In this document: positions 56,987 to 64,000 of the stretch, one piece after another
Numbering within the stretch: the stretch's first letter is position 1
Layout: every line of letters begins with the position of its first letter
From: MAG-121220-bin8 sp002700465
Lineage (GTDB): Bacteria > Bacteroidota > Bacteroidia > Flavobacteriales > Flavobacteriaceae
Assembly: GCA_943789295.1 (NCBI GenBank)
Contig: CALSTO010000001.1
Coordinates: 806,001-870,000 of the forward strand
Direction of reading: 5' to 3'
DNA: 64,000 bases
Notes under the pieces: model-generated
The model's database searches: none
Seen by the model: only the letters and a program-made list of their open reading frames with translations
What the model was told of the DNA's origin: nothing
Position numbers and translations under genes: made by a program

Positions 56987-58420
56987 ATGAAAAATATATA
57001 TAGATACTTATTAATTTTTACCGCATCTGCTCTAGTAGTTTCATGTGGTGAAAGCGATCTAGAACCAACATTGGCTTTAGATAAAGATTTAGATAGTGGT
57101 ATTAACTCTGCTGCTGATTTAGGTTTTGTTTTAAATAGTGCTTATGACAGAATGAGTGTGTCAGGGTACTATGGAAGAGATTCATATTATTATGGGTGAT
57201 GTCAGAACTGACAATGCCTATTCTAATATGAACTCTGGTAGATTTGCAGATTCTGACATGGATTACAGTTCAAATGGTGCTGGTCCTTGGAGTTCAATTT
57301 ATGGAGTTATTGCTATTACTAATATTGTAATAAATGCAGACACATCAAATTTAACAGGAAGTGCAGCTCAAATTACTCACACTCAAGGTCAAGCTCATGC
57401 TTTAAGAGCTTTAGCTCATTTTGATTTACTTCAAGACTATGGTCAACATTTTATTACTGGCCAAGGTGGAGCTAGCTCACTAGGAGTTCCATATGTGAAA
57501 ACTTATAAAGACCCTGCTAATTTAACGCCAGCAAGAGGAACTGTTGTATCTAATATTGGTGATATAGCTGCAGACTTAACAAGTGCGATTAGCATGATGG
57601 ACGATTCATTTAATACGTCAACAAGTTATATGTCTAAAGCAGGTGCTTATGCTATTCTTAGCTAGAGTAGCTTTATATGCAGGATCTGTTGACCCTAGCT
57701 TATATGCAACTGCTGATTCAGCTGCTAAGTGGGTAATTGCTAATTCTGGTGCTTCTCCAGTAAGTGCATCTGGTTTTGCTTCTTCTTATACAACTGACAA
57801 CGCATCTAATTCATTATTTGAATTAGCGTTTTCAGGGACTGACAGTAGAGGTATTAATGGAATTGCTTACATTTTAAGAGGAACTTCATATGGTGATGTT
57901 AGAATATTAACTGGTGATGGTCCAAATCCTGATCTTTTAGATATATATGGAGCCGATGATGTTAGAGGTGCTTCTAGATATGATTGGTACTGCTCAAGGT
58001 TATCCAACAATGCTTGGGAAATTTCCTTCAATGAATGGTCATGATAATGTTACATTATTTAGAGTGGAAGAAATGCATTTAATTGCTGCAGAAACTAGCC
58101 TTAGAGCTGGAAATGCTGCAGATGCATTATCTTATTTAAATAATATTCCTGCAATTAGAGGATTAGGTGCTGGTTACTATGCTTCTGCTACTTTGGAAAA
58201 TATTCTAGAAGAAAGAAGAAAAGAATTTGCATTTGAGGGACTTAGATTCCATGATTTATCAAGAATGGGAATGGATATGCCACAAATTGATTCATTTAAA
58301 CAATTAAATGATGATTTAACTGGAACTCCTCCTGCATTCGGATCGCATAGATATGCATATCCAATTGCTCTTGCTGAGAGAAATGCAAATCCAAATATGG
58401 TTCAAAATTACGGATACTAA
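56987..58420 (+). pseudogene. SusD/RagB-like lipoprotein gene with three +1 breaks
   Basis: Four ORF pieces form one SusD-type protein of about 476 aa: signal with Cys20 (ASALVVSC), a helical N-terminal region with SAYDRMSVSGYYGRD, the TPR-like ARALAHFDLL-type block (ALRALAHFDLLQDYGQ), LARVALYAG, and the C-terminal FRVEEMHLIAAE, LEERRKEFAFEGLRFHDLSR, diagnostic of the family. Breaks lie near 57194-57197 (GGG TGA), 57658-57663 (extra T before AGC TAG) and 57984-57985 (extra T). All are +1. As read, no full-length lid protein is made. Its partner is the SusC gene 4 bases upstream. Confidence 0.8.
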
Positions 58421-58447
58421 TATCTAATTAACCAAAGATATATTTAA

Positions 58448-58477
58448 AAAAAAACCCGCTTTATGGCGGGTTTTTTT
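58448..58477 (+). terminator. Rho-independent terminator after SusD
   Basis: AAAAAAACCCGC pairs with GCGGGTTTTTTT: a perfect 12-bp stem with a TTTATG loop and a T-run, 27 bases after the SusD stop. The clean stem argues that this operon end was functional. Confidence 0.93.
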
Positions 58478-58486
58478 ATTTTATAA

Positions 58487-59218
58487 ATGGATATTGTAAA
58501 TATTACTTACATATGGATACTGATAGCATTGATAGTTTTACCGATAAACTTGATATACAAAGCTCCATACGGAAAACATTCAACCAAAAAATGGGGAAAA
58601 GTAATTGATAATAAAACGGGTTGGATATTAATGGAATTTCCAGCTCTTGTAACTTGTCCGTTAATTTATTTTTCAATTGCAGAAGAAATAACATTAAATA
58701 TTGGATTTATATTTCTTTGGATTTTACATTATTTTAACAGAACCATAATATACCCCTTAAGAATAAAAACTAGAGGAAAAAAGATTCCAATCGCTATAGT
58801 ATCTTCAGCATTCTTTTTTAATCTTGTAAATGGTATTCTAAATGGATATTTCTTAACATTAGTTCAATTTGAATCTATTTCAAATATGTATTTAATATTA
58901 GGATTCGTAATATTTTTTATTGGATTTTATATAAACATATCCTCTGATAACATACTAATTAAATTGAGAACTAATCAAAAAGGATATGTTATTCCTAAGG
59001 GAGGTTTATTTAATCATGTATCATGTCCAAATTTTTTTGGAGAAATAATAGAGTGGTTAGGTTTTGCCGTAATGACGTTAAATCCAGGATCAATATCATT
59101 TTTAATATGGACTATATGTAATCTCATTCCAAGATCAAAAGCACATCACAAATGGTATCAGAATAATTTTGAAAATTATCCTAAAAAAAGAAAGGCGGTT
59201 ATCCCCTACTTTCTATAA
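58487..59218 (+). CDS. Steroid 5-alpha-reductase-like (DUF1295-type) membrane protein
   Basis: Integral membrane protein of 243 aa with about six hydrophobic segments, resembling the 3-oxo-5-alpha-steroid 4-dehydrogenase C-terminal domain family. Its C-terminal half contains GYVIPKGGLFNHVSCPNFFGEIIEWLGFAVMT, with the conserved NxxGExxEW-type segment, and the last part is KAHHKWYQNNFENYPKKRKAVIPYFL, as in NADPH-dependent reductases that saturate double bonds of sterols or isoprenoids. Bacteria rarely make sterols; a polyprenoid or fatty enoyl substrate is possible. It lies right after the SusD terminator. Confidence 0.85.
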   Translation: MDIVNITYIWILIALIVLPINLIYKAPYGKHSTKKWGKVIDNKTGWILMEFPALVTCPLIYFSIAEEITLNIGFIFLWILHYFNRTIIYPLRIKTRGKKIPIAIVSSAFFFNLVNGILNGYFLTLVQFESISNMYLILGFVIFFIGFYINISSDNILIKLRTNQKGYVIPKGGLFNHVSCPNFFGEIIEWLGFAVMTLNPGSISFLIWTICNLIPRSKAHHKWYQNNFENYPKKRKAVIPYFL

Positions 59219-59578
59219 GTTCAAAAATATATCGGAGTATATAACATAAACTGTCAATAATGCAAAAATAGTAGCAAAGAAAACAGCTCCAGCTGCTACA
59301 TCTTTAATAAATCCAATTTTTTTGTTATAATCAGGATGAATAAAATCTGCTAATTTTTCAATTGCAGTATTTAAAGATTCTGCAGTTAAAACTAGACAGA
59401 TTGCTAAAACCTGAAACAACCACTCAATATCAGAAATTTCGAAATAAAATCCAGCAATTATAAATAACAAAGCAATAAAAGATTGTGCCTGAATTGAATG
59501 TTCAGTTTTTAATAATAAAAAAGCACCTTTAATTGAATAAAATATTGCTTTAATTCTTCCTGTTATAAATTTTAACAT
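59213..59578 (-). CDS. dgkA: Diacylglycerol kinase family protein (DgkA/UdpK)
   Basis: Small integral membrane kinase of 121 aa with three hydrophobic helices. Conserved are an N-terminal Arg-rich RIKAIFYSIKGAFLLLKTEHSIQAQ, then FEISDIEW, and the catalytic ENTAIE-type block AESLNTAIEKLADFI, with Glu and Asn. Family members phosphorylate diacylglycerol or undecaprenol to recycle membrane lipids; which of these applies is unclear from sequence. It overlaps the convergent reductase gene by six bases. Confidence 0.92.
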   Translation of the reverse strand: MLKFITGRIKAIFYSIKGAFLLLKTEHSIQAQSFIALLFIIAGFYFEISDIEWLFQVLAICLVLTAESLNTAIEKLADFIHPDYNKKIGFIKDVAAGAVFFATIFALLTVYVIYSDIFLNL

Positions 59579-59664
59579 AATTATTATTAAAATGCTAATA
59601 TAAAATTAATTTAAGACAAAAAATTTCATAAATTACTTGGTATGGTTATTGAACTTTATTTAAA

Positions 59665-61722
59665 ATGAAAAAATATATTCTTCTTCTAATTTTAACTAGC
59701 GTTAGTTTTAGCTATTCACAAATTAATCCCTTAGATGTTGAAATAGTTAGAGATAGTTTTGGAGTTCCTCATATTTATGGTAAAACTGATGCTGATGTTG
59801 CCTATGGGCTAGCTTGGAGTCATGCAGAAGACGATTTTAAAACTATTCAACAAGGTTATTTAGCTGGAAATGGATTATTGAGTAAACATATAGGAATAAA
59901 AGGTGCTGGTGCAGATTTTTTAACACAACTTATAGAATCCAAAGAAACAGTAGATAAATTATTCAATACTCTAGATTCTGATTTTATTAAAATTGTAGAA
60001 GCATACTCACAAGGGTTAAATAAATATGCAGAAACACATCCAAATGAAATACTAGAAAAGAAATTATTTCCCATCACACCCAAGAAAATGACTGTGTATT
60101 CTTTTCTTCAGCTTTTTATAGCTAATGAAGCTGACAAGCTTGTGTTATCAATTATAAATAATAAAGTTCCAAGGGAAAATCCATTTAAAGATGATATCAA
60201 AGGATCAAATACTTTTGCCTTTAATTCAAACAAAACAGGGAAAAATGAAACTTACTTAGCAATTAATACTCATCAACCTCTTGACGGCCCAACATCTTGG
60301 TATGAAGCGCATTTGGTTAGTGAAGAAGGTACTAATATCATTGGAGCTACATTTGCAGGAGCACCCTGTTTATTAATTGGTGCTAATAAAAACTTAGGTT
60401 GGGCTCACACCGTTAATTATCCAGATAAAGCTGATATTTTTGAATTAGAAATGCACCCTAACAAAAAGTTAACTTATTTGGTAGATGGAGAAGAATTAAA
60501 ACTAGAAAAGAAAAAAGCTTCTATTTATGTTAACATACTTGGTATTGACATTAAAATAAAAAGAAAGTATTACACAAGTATATTTGGACCAACACTTAAA
60601 AATAAATCTGGATATTTTTCTGTACGAACTCCATCTCTTTACAACATTAAAGCCCTTCAACAGTGGTGGAAAATGAATAAAGCAAATACATTTGATGAGT
60701 TTTATGAAATATTAAAAAACAGAAATCTACCTGGCTATAATATTGGTTATGCTGATAATCAAGGTAATATATTTTATATTTCAAACGGAATAATTCCTGT
60801 TAGAAATGAAAAATTTAATTGGAGAAACGTAGTACCTGGAAATACAAGAGAAAATCTATGGACAGATTACTATCAAGTTGAAGACCTTCCTCAAGTATTA
60901 AATCCCAAGTCAGGTTTTGTTTATAACGCTAATCACAGTCCTTTTAAGTCAACTTCTAAAGAGGAAAACCCAAAAGAAAATGATTTTTCTAAAACAATGG
61001 GGTTTCCTACATATGATAACAATAGAAGTACAAGGTTGTTTAATTTGATAAACTCATATGATAAGATTGATTATCCTACATTTAAAAAAATAAAATACGA
61101 CAGAACATTCCCAACTCCTTTTAATTATAATTACATTGATTTAAATGCACTTTTTGAATTAGATGCAAGTGAGTATCCTGAACTAAAAAATTTAATAGAA
61201 ACTATTCAAAATTGGGATAGGTCAACTGATGCTGACTCATATGGAGCAGGATCATACGGGATTTTTTATTACTTATTTGGTAAAAAGTATTTCAAACTTC
61301 TACCTAAAGATAAGATAGCAACTAAACAAATGATTATTGCCTGTTTGATAGATACAAAAGAAAAAATGATTAAGGATTTTGGTTCTATTAATGTTAAACT
61401 TGGTGAATTTCAAAAACTTGTTAGAGGAAATAAAGAAATTCCTATTTATGGCCTTCCAGACGTTTTAACTGCAATGAGAGGTGTAGACCATAAAAATGGC
61501 CAAATTAAAGTAACTCATGGAGAATCTTATATTGAATTAGTAAAATTTACTAAAAATAATACTGAAATTGAATCTGTAATCTCATATGGAAGTAGTGATC
61601 ATGAAAATTCAGAACATTATACAGATCAAATGGAAATGTATTCAAAATTTGAAACAAAGAAAATGACATTTGATAAAAATGAAATTTATAAAAATGCTAA
61701 GAAAATATATCATCCAAATTAA
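59665..61722 (+). CDS. Penicillin acylase family protein (Ntn hydrolase)
   Basis: Secreted Ntn amidohydrolase of 685 aa: signal peptide (about 1-19, FSYSQ), an N-terminal alpha-chain region with VEIVRDSFGVPHIYGKTDADVAYGLAW, the autocatalytic site KGSNTFAF, with Ser181 becoming the new N-terminal nucleophile, and AINTHQPLDGPTSWYEAHL of the beta chain. Members release acyl groups from amides, including penicillin G, N-acyl-homoserine lactones or acyl-amino acids. No signalling genes nearby point to the substrate; a scavenging role in the periplasm is likely. The last residues show no anchor. Confidence 0.9.
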   Translation: MKKYILLLILTSVSFSYSQINPLDVEIVRDSFGVPHIYGKTDADVAYGLAWSHAEDDFKTIQQGYLAGNGLLSKHIGIKGAGADFLTQLIESKETVDKLFNTLDSDFIKIVEAYSQGLNKYAETHPNEILEKKLFPITPKKMTVYSFLQLFIANEADKLVLSIINNKVPRENPFKDDIKGSNTFAFNSNKTGKNETYLAINTHQPLDGPTSWYEAHLVSEEGTNIIGATFAGAPCLLIGANKNLGWAHTVNYPDKADIFELEMHPNKKLTYLVDGEELKLEKKKASIYVNILGIDIKIKRKYYTSIFGPTLKNKSGYFSVRTPSLYNIKALQQWWKMNKANTFDEFYEILKNRNLPGYNIGYADNQGNIFYISNGIIPVRNEKFNWRNVVPGNTRENLWTDYYQVEDLPQVLNPKSGFVYNANHSPFKSTSKEENPKENDFSKTMGFPTYDNNRSTRLFNLINSYDKIDYPTFKKIKYDRTFPTPFNYNYIDLNALFELDASEYPELKNLIETIQNWDRSTDADSYGAGSYGIFYYLFGKKYFKLLPKDKIATKQMIIACLIDTKEKMIKDFGSINVKLGEFQKLVRGNKEIPIYGLPDVLTAMRGVDHKNGQIKVTHGESYIELVKFTKNNTEIESVISYGSSDHENSEHYTDQMEMYSKFETKKMTFDKNEIYKNAKKIYHPN

Positions 61723-61742
61723 AAATTCTTGTATTTTTAAGT

Positions 61743-62147
61743 ATGAAATTTAATTATCTATACATTATAATAATCTTAACTATGTCTAGCTGTAACAACT
61801 CTAAGGAAAACGATTCTAAAGTAATTGAAGGTAAAATTATTCATAGTGTGTATTTCTGGTTAAATAACCCTAACAATATTAAAGATGTTGAAACATTTGA
61901 AACAGCGATAAAAAAACTAATGAAAAATAGTCAATTTGCAAATAAGATGCATCTAGGCAAACCTGCTGTTACTGAAAAAAGAGAAGTAATTGATAATTCT
62001 TATAATTATTGTTTGATCTTTACTTTTGATACTTACAAAGATCAAAGAATATATCAAGATGAACCGGCTCATTTAATTTTTATTGGAGAAGCAAAGCAAT
62101 TATGGAAAAAAGTATTGGTATATGATTCAGTTCAAGAACCTATTTAA
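61743..62147 (+). CDS. Dabb-domain lipoprotein
   Basis: Lipoprotein of 134 aa with signal ILTMSSC (Cys near 17). The mature part is a Dabb (stress-responsive alpha/beta barrel) domain: KIIHSVYFWLNN, then FETAIKKLMKN, and SYNYCLIFTFDTYKDQRIYQDEPAHLIF, with the conserved final His-x-x-F. Dabb proteins are dimeric barrels related to the ABM fold, some of them enzymes; the role of this secreted variant is unknown. It starts 20 bases after the acylase gene and overlaps the convergent bshA by 8 bases. Confidence 0.85.
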   Translation: MKFNYLYIIIILTMSSCNNSKENDSKVIEGKIIHSVYFWLNNPNNIKDVETFETAIKKLMKNSQFANKMHLGKPAVTEKREVIDNSYNYCLIFTFDTYKDQRIYQDEPAHLIFIGEAKQLWKKVLVYDSVQEPI

Positions 62148-63276
62148 TGCTTTCTAAAGCCTTTTGATAAGTTTTTTCATACAATGGTACAATATTATTA
62201 ATATCATACTCTTTAGCCTTTAAAAAAGCATTGTTTTTAAACTTTTCTAATTTTTTTCTGTTACTTAAAATTGATATTGCTTTTTTTGACATTTGATCAA
62301 CATCATTATAATTTTCAACATATCCGGTTTCACCATTGATATTAATTTCAGGAAGACCACCAGCATTTGATGTAATAACCGCTACTTTGGAAGCCATAGC
62401 TTCTAAAGCTGCTAAACCAAAACTCTCTGCAGAGGATGGTAATAAAAATAAATCCGAATGACATAAGTTTTTTTCAACTTGATTTGTATTTCCTAAGAAG
62501 TCAACCAAATGAGAAATTCCCAGCTCATTACATAAGTTCTCAGCTAATGTTTTGTCAGGCCCCTCTCCTATCATTAATAATTTAGCTTTAAATTGTTTTT
62601 GAATATTGTAAAATACTTTAATGACATTAGCAATATTTTTTACTGTTCTAAAGTTACTTACATGAGAAATAATAAATTCTTTCGATTGAATTGGGTTCTC
62701 ATGTAAACACAAATCTTGTTGTATAATGTATTTATTAATATCAATAAAATTTGGAATTACTTCAATATTTTTTTTAATATCAAATTGATCTAGAGTATCT
62801 TCTTTTAGACTTTTTGAAACACAAGTAACTACATCAGATTTATTAATGCTAAAAGTTACTGCAGTTTTGTATGAAGGATGATTACCAACTAAAGTAATAT
62901 CAGTTCCGTGAAGTGTTGTAACTATTGGAATATTAATTGATTGCTCCTTTAACATTTTTTTTGCCATATACGCTGCATAAGCATGGGGAATTGCATAATG
63001 AACATGTAAAACGTCAATACTATTATTTTTAACTACATCAACAAGTTTAGTAGATAAAGCAAGTTCATATGGAACAAAACTAAATAACGGATAATCTGGA
63101 ACATTAACTTTGTGAAAATGTAATTTTTGATTCAAATCAATTAATCTAACAGGTTTTTTATAAGCAATAAAATGGACCTCATGACCGTGATTAGCCAAAG
63201 ACATTCCTAGTTCAGTTGCCATGACACCACTACCACCAAAAGTTGGATAACAAACAATAGCTATTTTCATTTTCAT
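62140..63276 (-). CDS. bshA: N-acetyl-alpha-D-glucosaminyl L-malate synthase BshA
   Basis: GT4 glycosyltransferase of 378 aa catalysing the first step of bacillithiol synthesis, joining UDP-GlcNAc to L-malate. It opens KIAIVCYPTFGGSGVMATELG (the GGSG loop) and has DVLHVHYAIPHAYAAYMAKKML, FISHVSNFRTVKN and FLLPSSAESFGLAALEAMASKV near the donor site: the E-x7-E pair ESFGLAALE. The conserved YPTFGGSGVVATELG opening distinguishes BshA from other GT4 enzymes. bshB and bshC are not in the window. The ATG overlaps the stop of the preceding serine hydrolase gene, so both are coupled. Confidence 0.93.
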   Translation of the reverse strand: MKMKIAIVCYPTFGGSGVMATELGMSLANHGHEVHFIAYKKPVRLIDLNQKLHFHKVNVPDYPLFSFVPYELALSTKLVDVVKNNSIDVLHVHYAIPHAYAAYMAKKMLKEQSINIPIVTTLHGTDITLVGNHPSYKTAVTFSINKSDVVTCVSKSLKEDTLDQFDIKKNIEVIPNFIDINKYIIQQDLCLHENPIQSKEFIISHVSNFRTVKNIANVIKVFYNIQKQFKAKLLMIGEGPDKTLAENLCNELGISHLVDFLGNTNQVEKNLCHSDLFLLPSSAESFGLAALEAMASKVAVITSNAGGLPEININGETGYVENYNDVDQMSKKAISILSNRKKLEKFKNNAFLKAKEYDINNIVPLYEKTYQKALESIK

Positions 63277-64000
63277 TATTTTAAAGAATCGTAAATGATT
63301 CTTTGAATTTCTGTTCTAACATTATTGTCAGAAAGCTTGCTATTATTCATTGAAGGAAAAGTTCTATTGGAAAGAAAAACATAAACAATATTATTTTCAG
63401 GATCTCCCCATACATATGTCCCAGTAAAACCTGAATGCCCAAAACTAGACATTGGAACACATCCACAAGTTGGAGAACTATCATCAATTTGTGGTTTATC
63501 AAAACCTAAGCCTCTTCTATTTCCATCACCACAATAATAACAGGTGTTAAAATAATCAATTGTTGATTTAGAAAAAAATGTTTTTGAACCATATTTTCCG
63601 TTCTGAATATACATTTGCATAATTTTAGCAACATCGTTTGAATTTGAAAAAAGACCGGCATGACCTCCAATTCCACCCTGAATCGCTGCGCCCATATCAT
63701 GAACATAACCGATAATAGTATCTTTTCTAAAATAATCATCAATTTCAGAGGGAACAATTTTATTAGCAGTAAATAATTTTAAAGGATTATAAGTAGTGTA
63801 GTTTGCACCGATTTTTTCTAAGACGGTTTTTTTAAGTAATTTATCTAAACTTGAGTTATATTTTTTTTCAAGAAAATATTTAAAAAAATAATAAGGTAAG
63901 TCACTATATAGATAAGATTTATTTTGTGAAAGTTCACTATTTATAATTCTCTTGTTAATGGTGTCTAAAAAAGAATTTTTAAGAAATAGGTTTCTGTTTA
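63276..64000 (-). CDS. Serine hydrolase (beta-lactamase-like), N-terminus beyond window
   Basis: The frame is open from the stop at 63276 to the window edge with no break, about 240 residues, so this is the C-terminal part of a longer gene. YLYSDLPYYFFKYFLEKKYN, then GAAIQGGIGGHAGLFSNSNDVAKIMQMY and GHSGFTGTYVWGDPENNIVYVFLSNR are the conserved end of class-C beta-lactamase-like serine hydrolases, with YSDL as the Tyr-x-Ser/Asp-type motif. In flavobacteria these modules are often fused to a GH3 N-acetylglucosaminidase and lie next to bshA; whether that is so here cannot be seen. It is coupled to bshA by one-base overlap. Confidence 0.85.
   Translation of the reverse strand, partial: NRNLFLKNSFLDTINKRIINSELSQNKSYLYSDLPYYFFKYFLEKKYNSSLDKLLKKTVLEKIGANYTTYNPLKLFTANKIVPSEIDDYFRKDTIIGYVHDMGAAIQGGIGGHAGLFSNSNDVAKIMQMYIQNGKYGSKTFFSKSTIDYFNTCYYCGDGNRRGLGFDKPQIDDSSPTCGCVPMSSFGHSGFTGTYVWGDPENNIVYVFLSNRTFPSMNNSKLSDNNVRTEIQRIIYDSLK

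Noticed and set aside
63506..63757. Second minus-strand ORF overlapping the serine hydrolase gene, suggesting a frameshift at 63695
   Set aside because: The main frame continues without a stop to the window edge and reads as conserved serine hydrolase sequence; the other ORF is a shadow.
1..64000. tRNA, rRNA, CRISPR, insertion-sequence or prophage features
   Set aside because: I saw no cloverleaf-like segments, repeat-spacer patterns, transposases, integrases or terminal inverted repeats; a tRNA scan was not possible here.

Overview
The window looks like chromosomal DNA of a marine, AT-rich (roughly 30% GC) member of the Flavobacteriia (Bacteroidota). The evidence is a SusC/SusD outer-membrane pair, many Cys-anchored lipoproteins with short MKK-type signal sequences, flavobacterial families (DUF4834, YfhO, DUF5916/CBM9, TIGR02757, BshA), almost no Shine-Dalgarno sequences, TTG starts and very short intergenic gaps. 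No rRNA, tRNA, CRISPR array, insertion sequence or prophage was recognised, and no stretch over 300 bases is without a gene.

Region by region. 1-5942 (minus): topoisomerase IV genes parE-parC, then ferredoxin-ychF. 6008-9508 (plus): a LuxC-type acyl-CoA reductase with serC, a serA-like dehydrogenase and a small membrane protein. 9505-22188: housekeeping and repair genes, including msrA, a DUF5916 outer-membrane protein, a LolD-like ATPase, a TIGR02757 protein, a dihydroorotase homologue, an esterase, an MBL hydrolase, bcp, nth and uvrA. 22177-29251 (minus): a surface-glycan locus with flippase, two glycosyltransferases, methyltransferase, YfhO and DUF4834. 29344-38557: an outer-membrane protein, a GNAT-like protein, mnmE and assorted envelope and hydrolase genes.

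38554-58480 is the accessory part. It holds a DUF885 lipoprotein that has lost its metal site through an in-frame deletion, a pterin dehydratase flanked by tiny membrane proteins, PhzF, a sulfatase, a DNA/RNA non-specific endonuclease, a tandem run of four SnoaL/NTF2-like lipoproteins, a YCF48/BNR-type lipoprotein, a microcystinase-like M81 protein, a cold-shock protein, a DMT transporter and a SusC/SusD pair. Five genes here (small ORF 41363, nuclease 44059, YCF48 protein 47811, SusC 53949, SusD 56987) carry eight frame breaks in total. All eight go in the same direction (+1, one extra base), whereas genes before 41 kb and after 58.5 kb show none. This is either an insertion-biased sequence or assembly problem or recent gene decay; programmed frameshifting is a remote alternative.

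58487-64000: a steroid-5-alpha-reductase-like protein, diacylglycerol kinase, a penicillin-acylase-type Ntn hydrolase, a Dabb lipoprotein, bshA (bacillithiol synthesis) and the C-terminal part of a serine hydrolase running off the end. I found no clear new multi-gene defence or mobile system. The least ordinary items are the one-directional frame breaks, the DUF885 deletion and the NTF2-like lipoprotein array.
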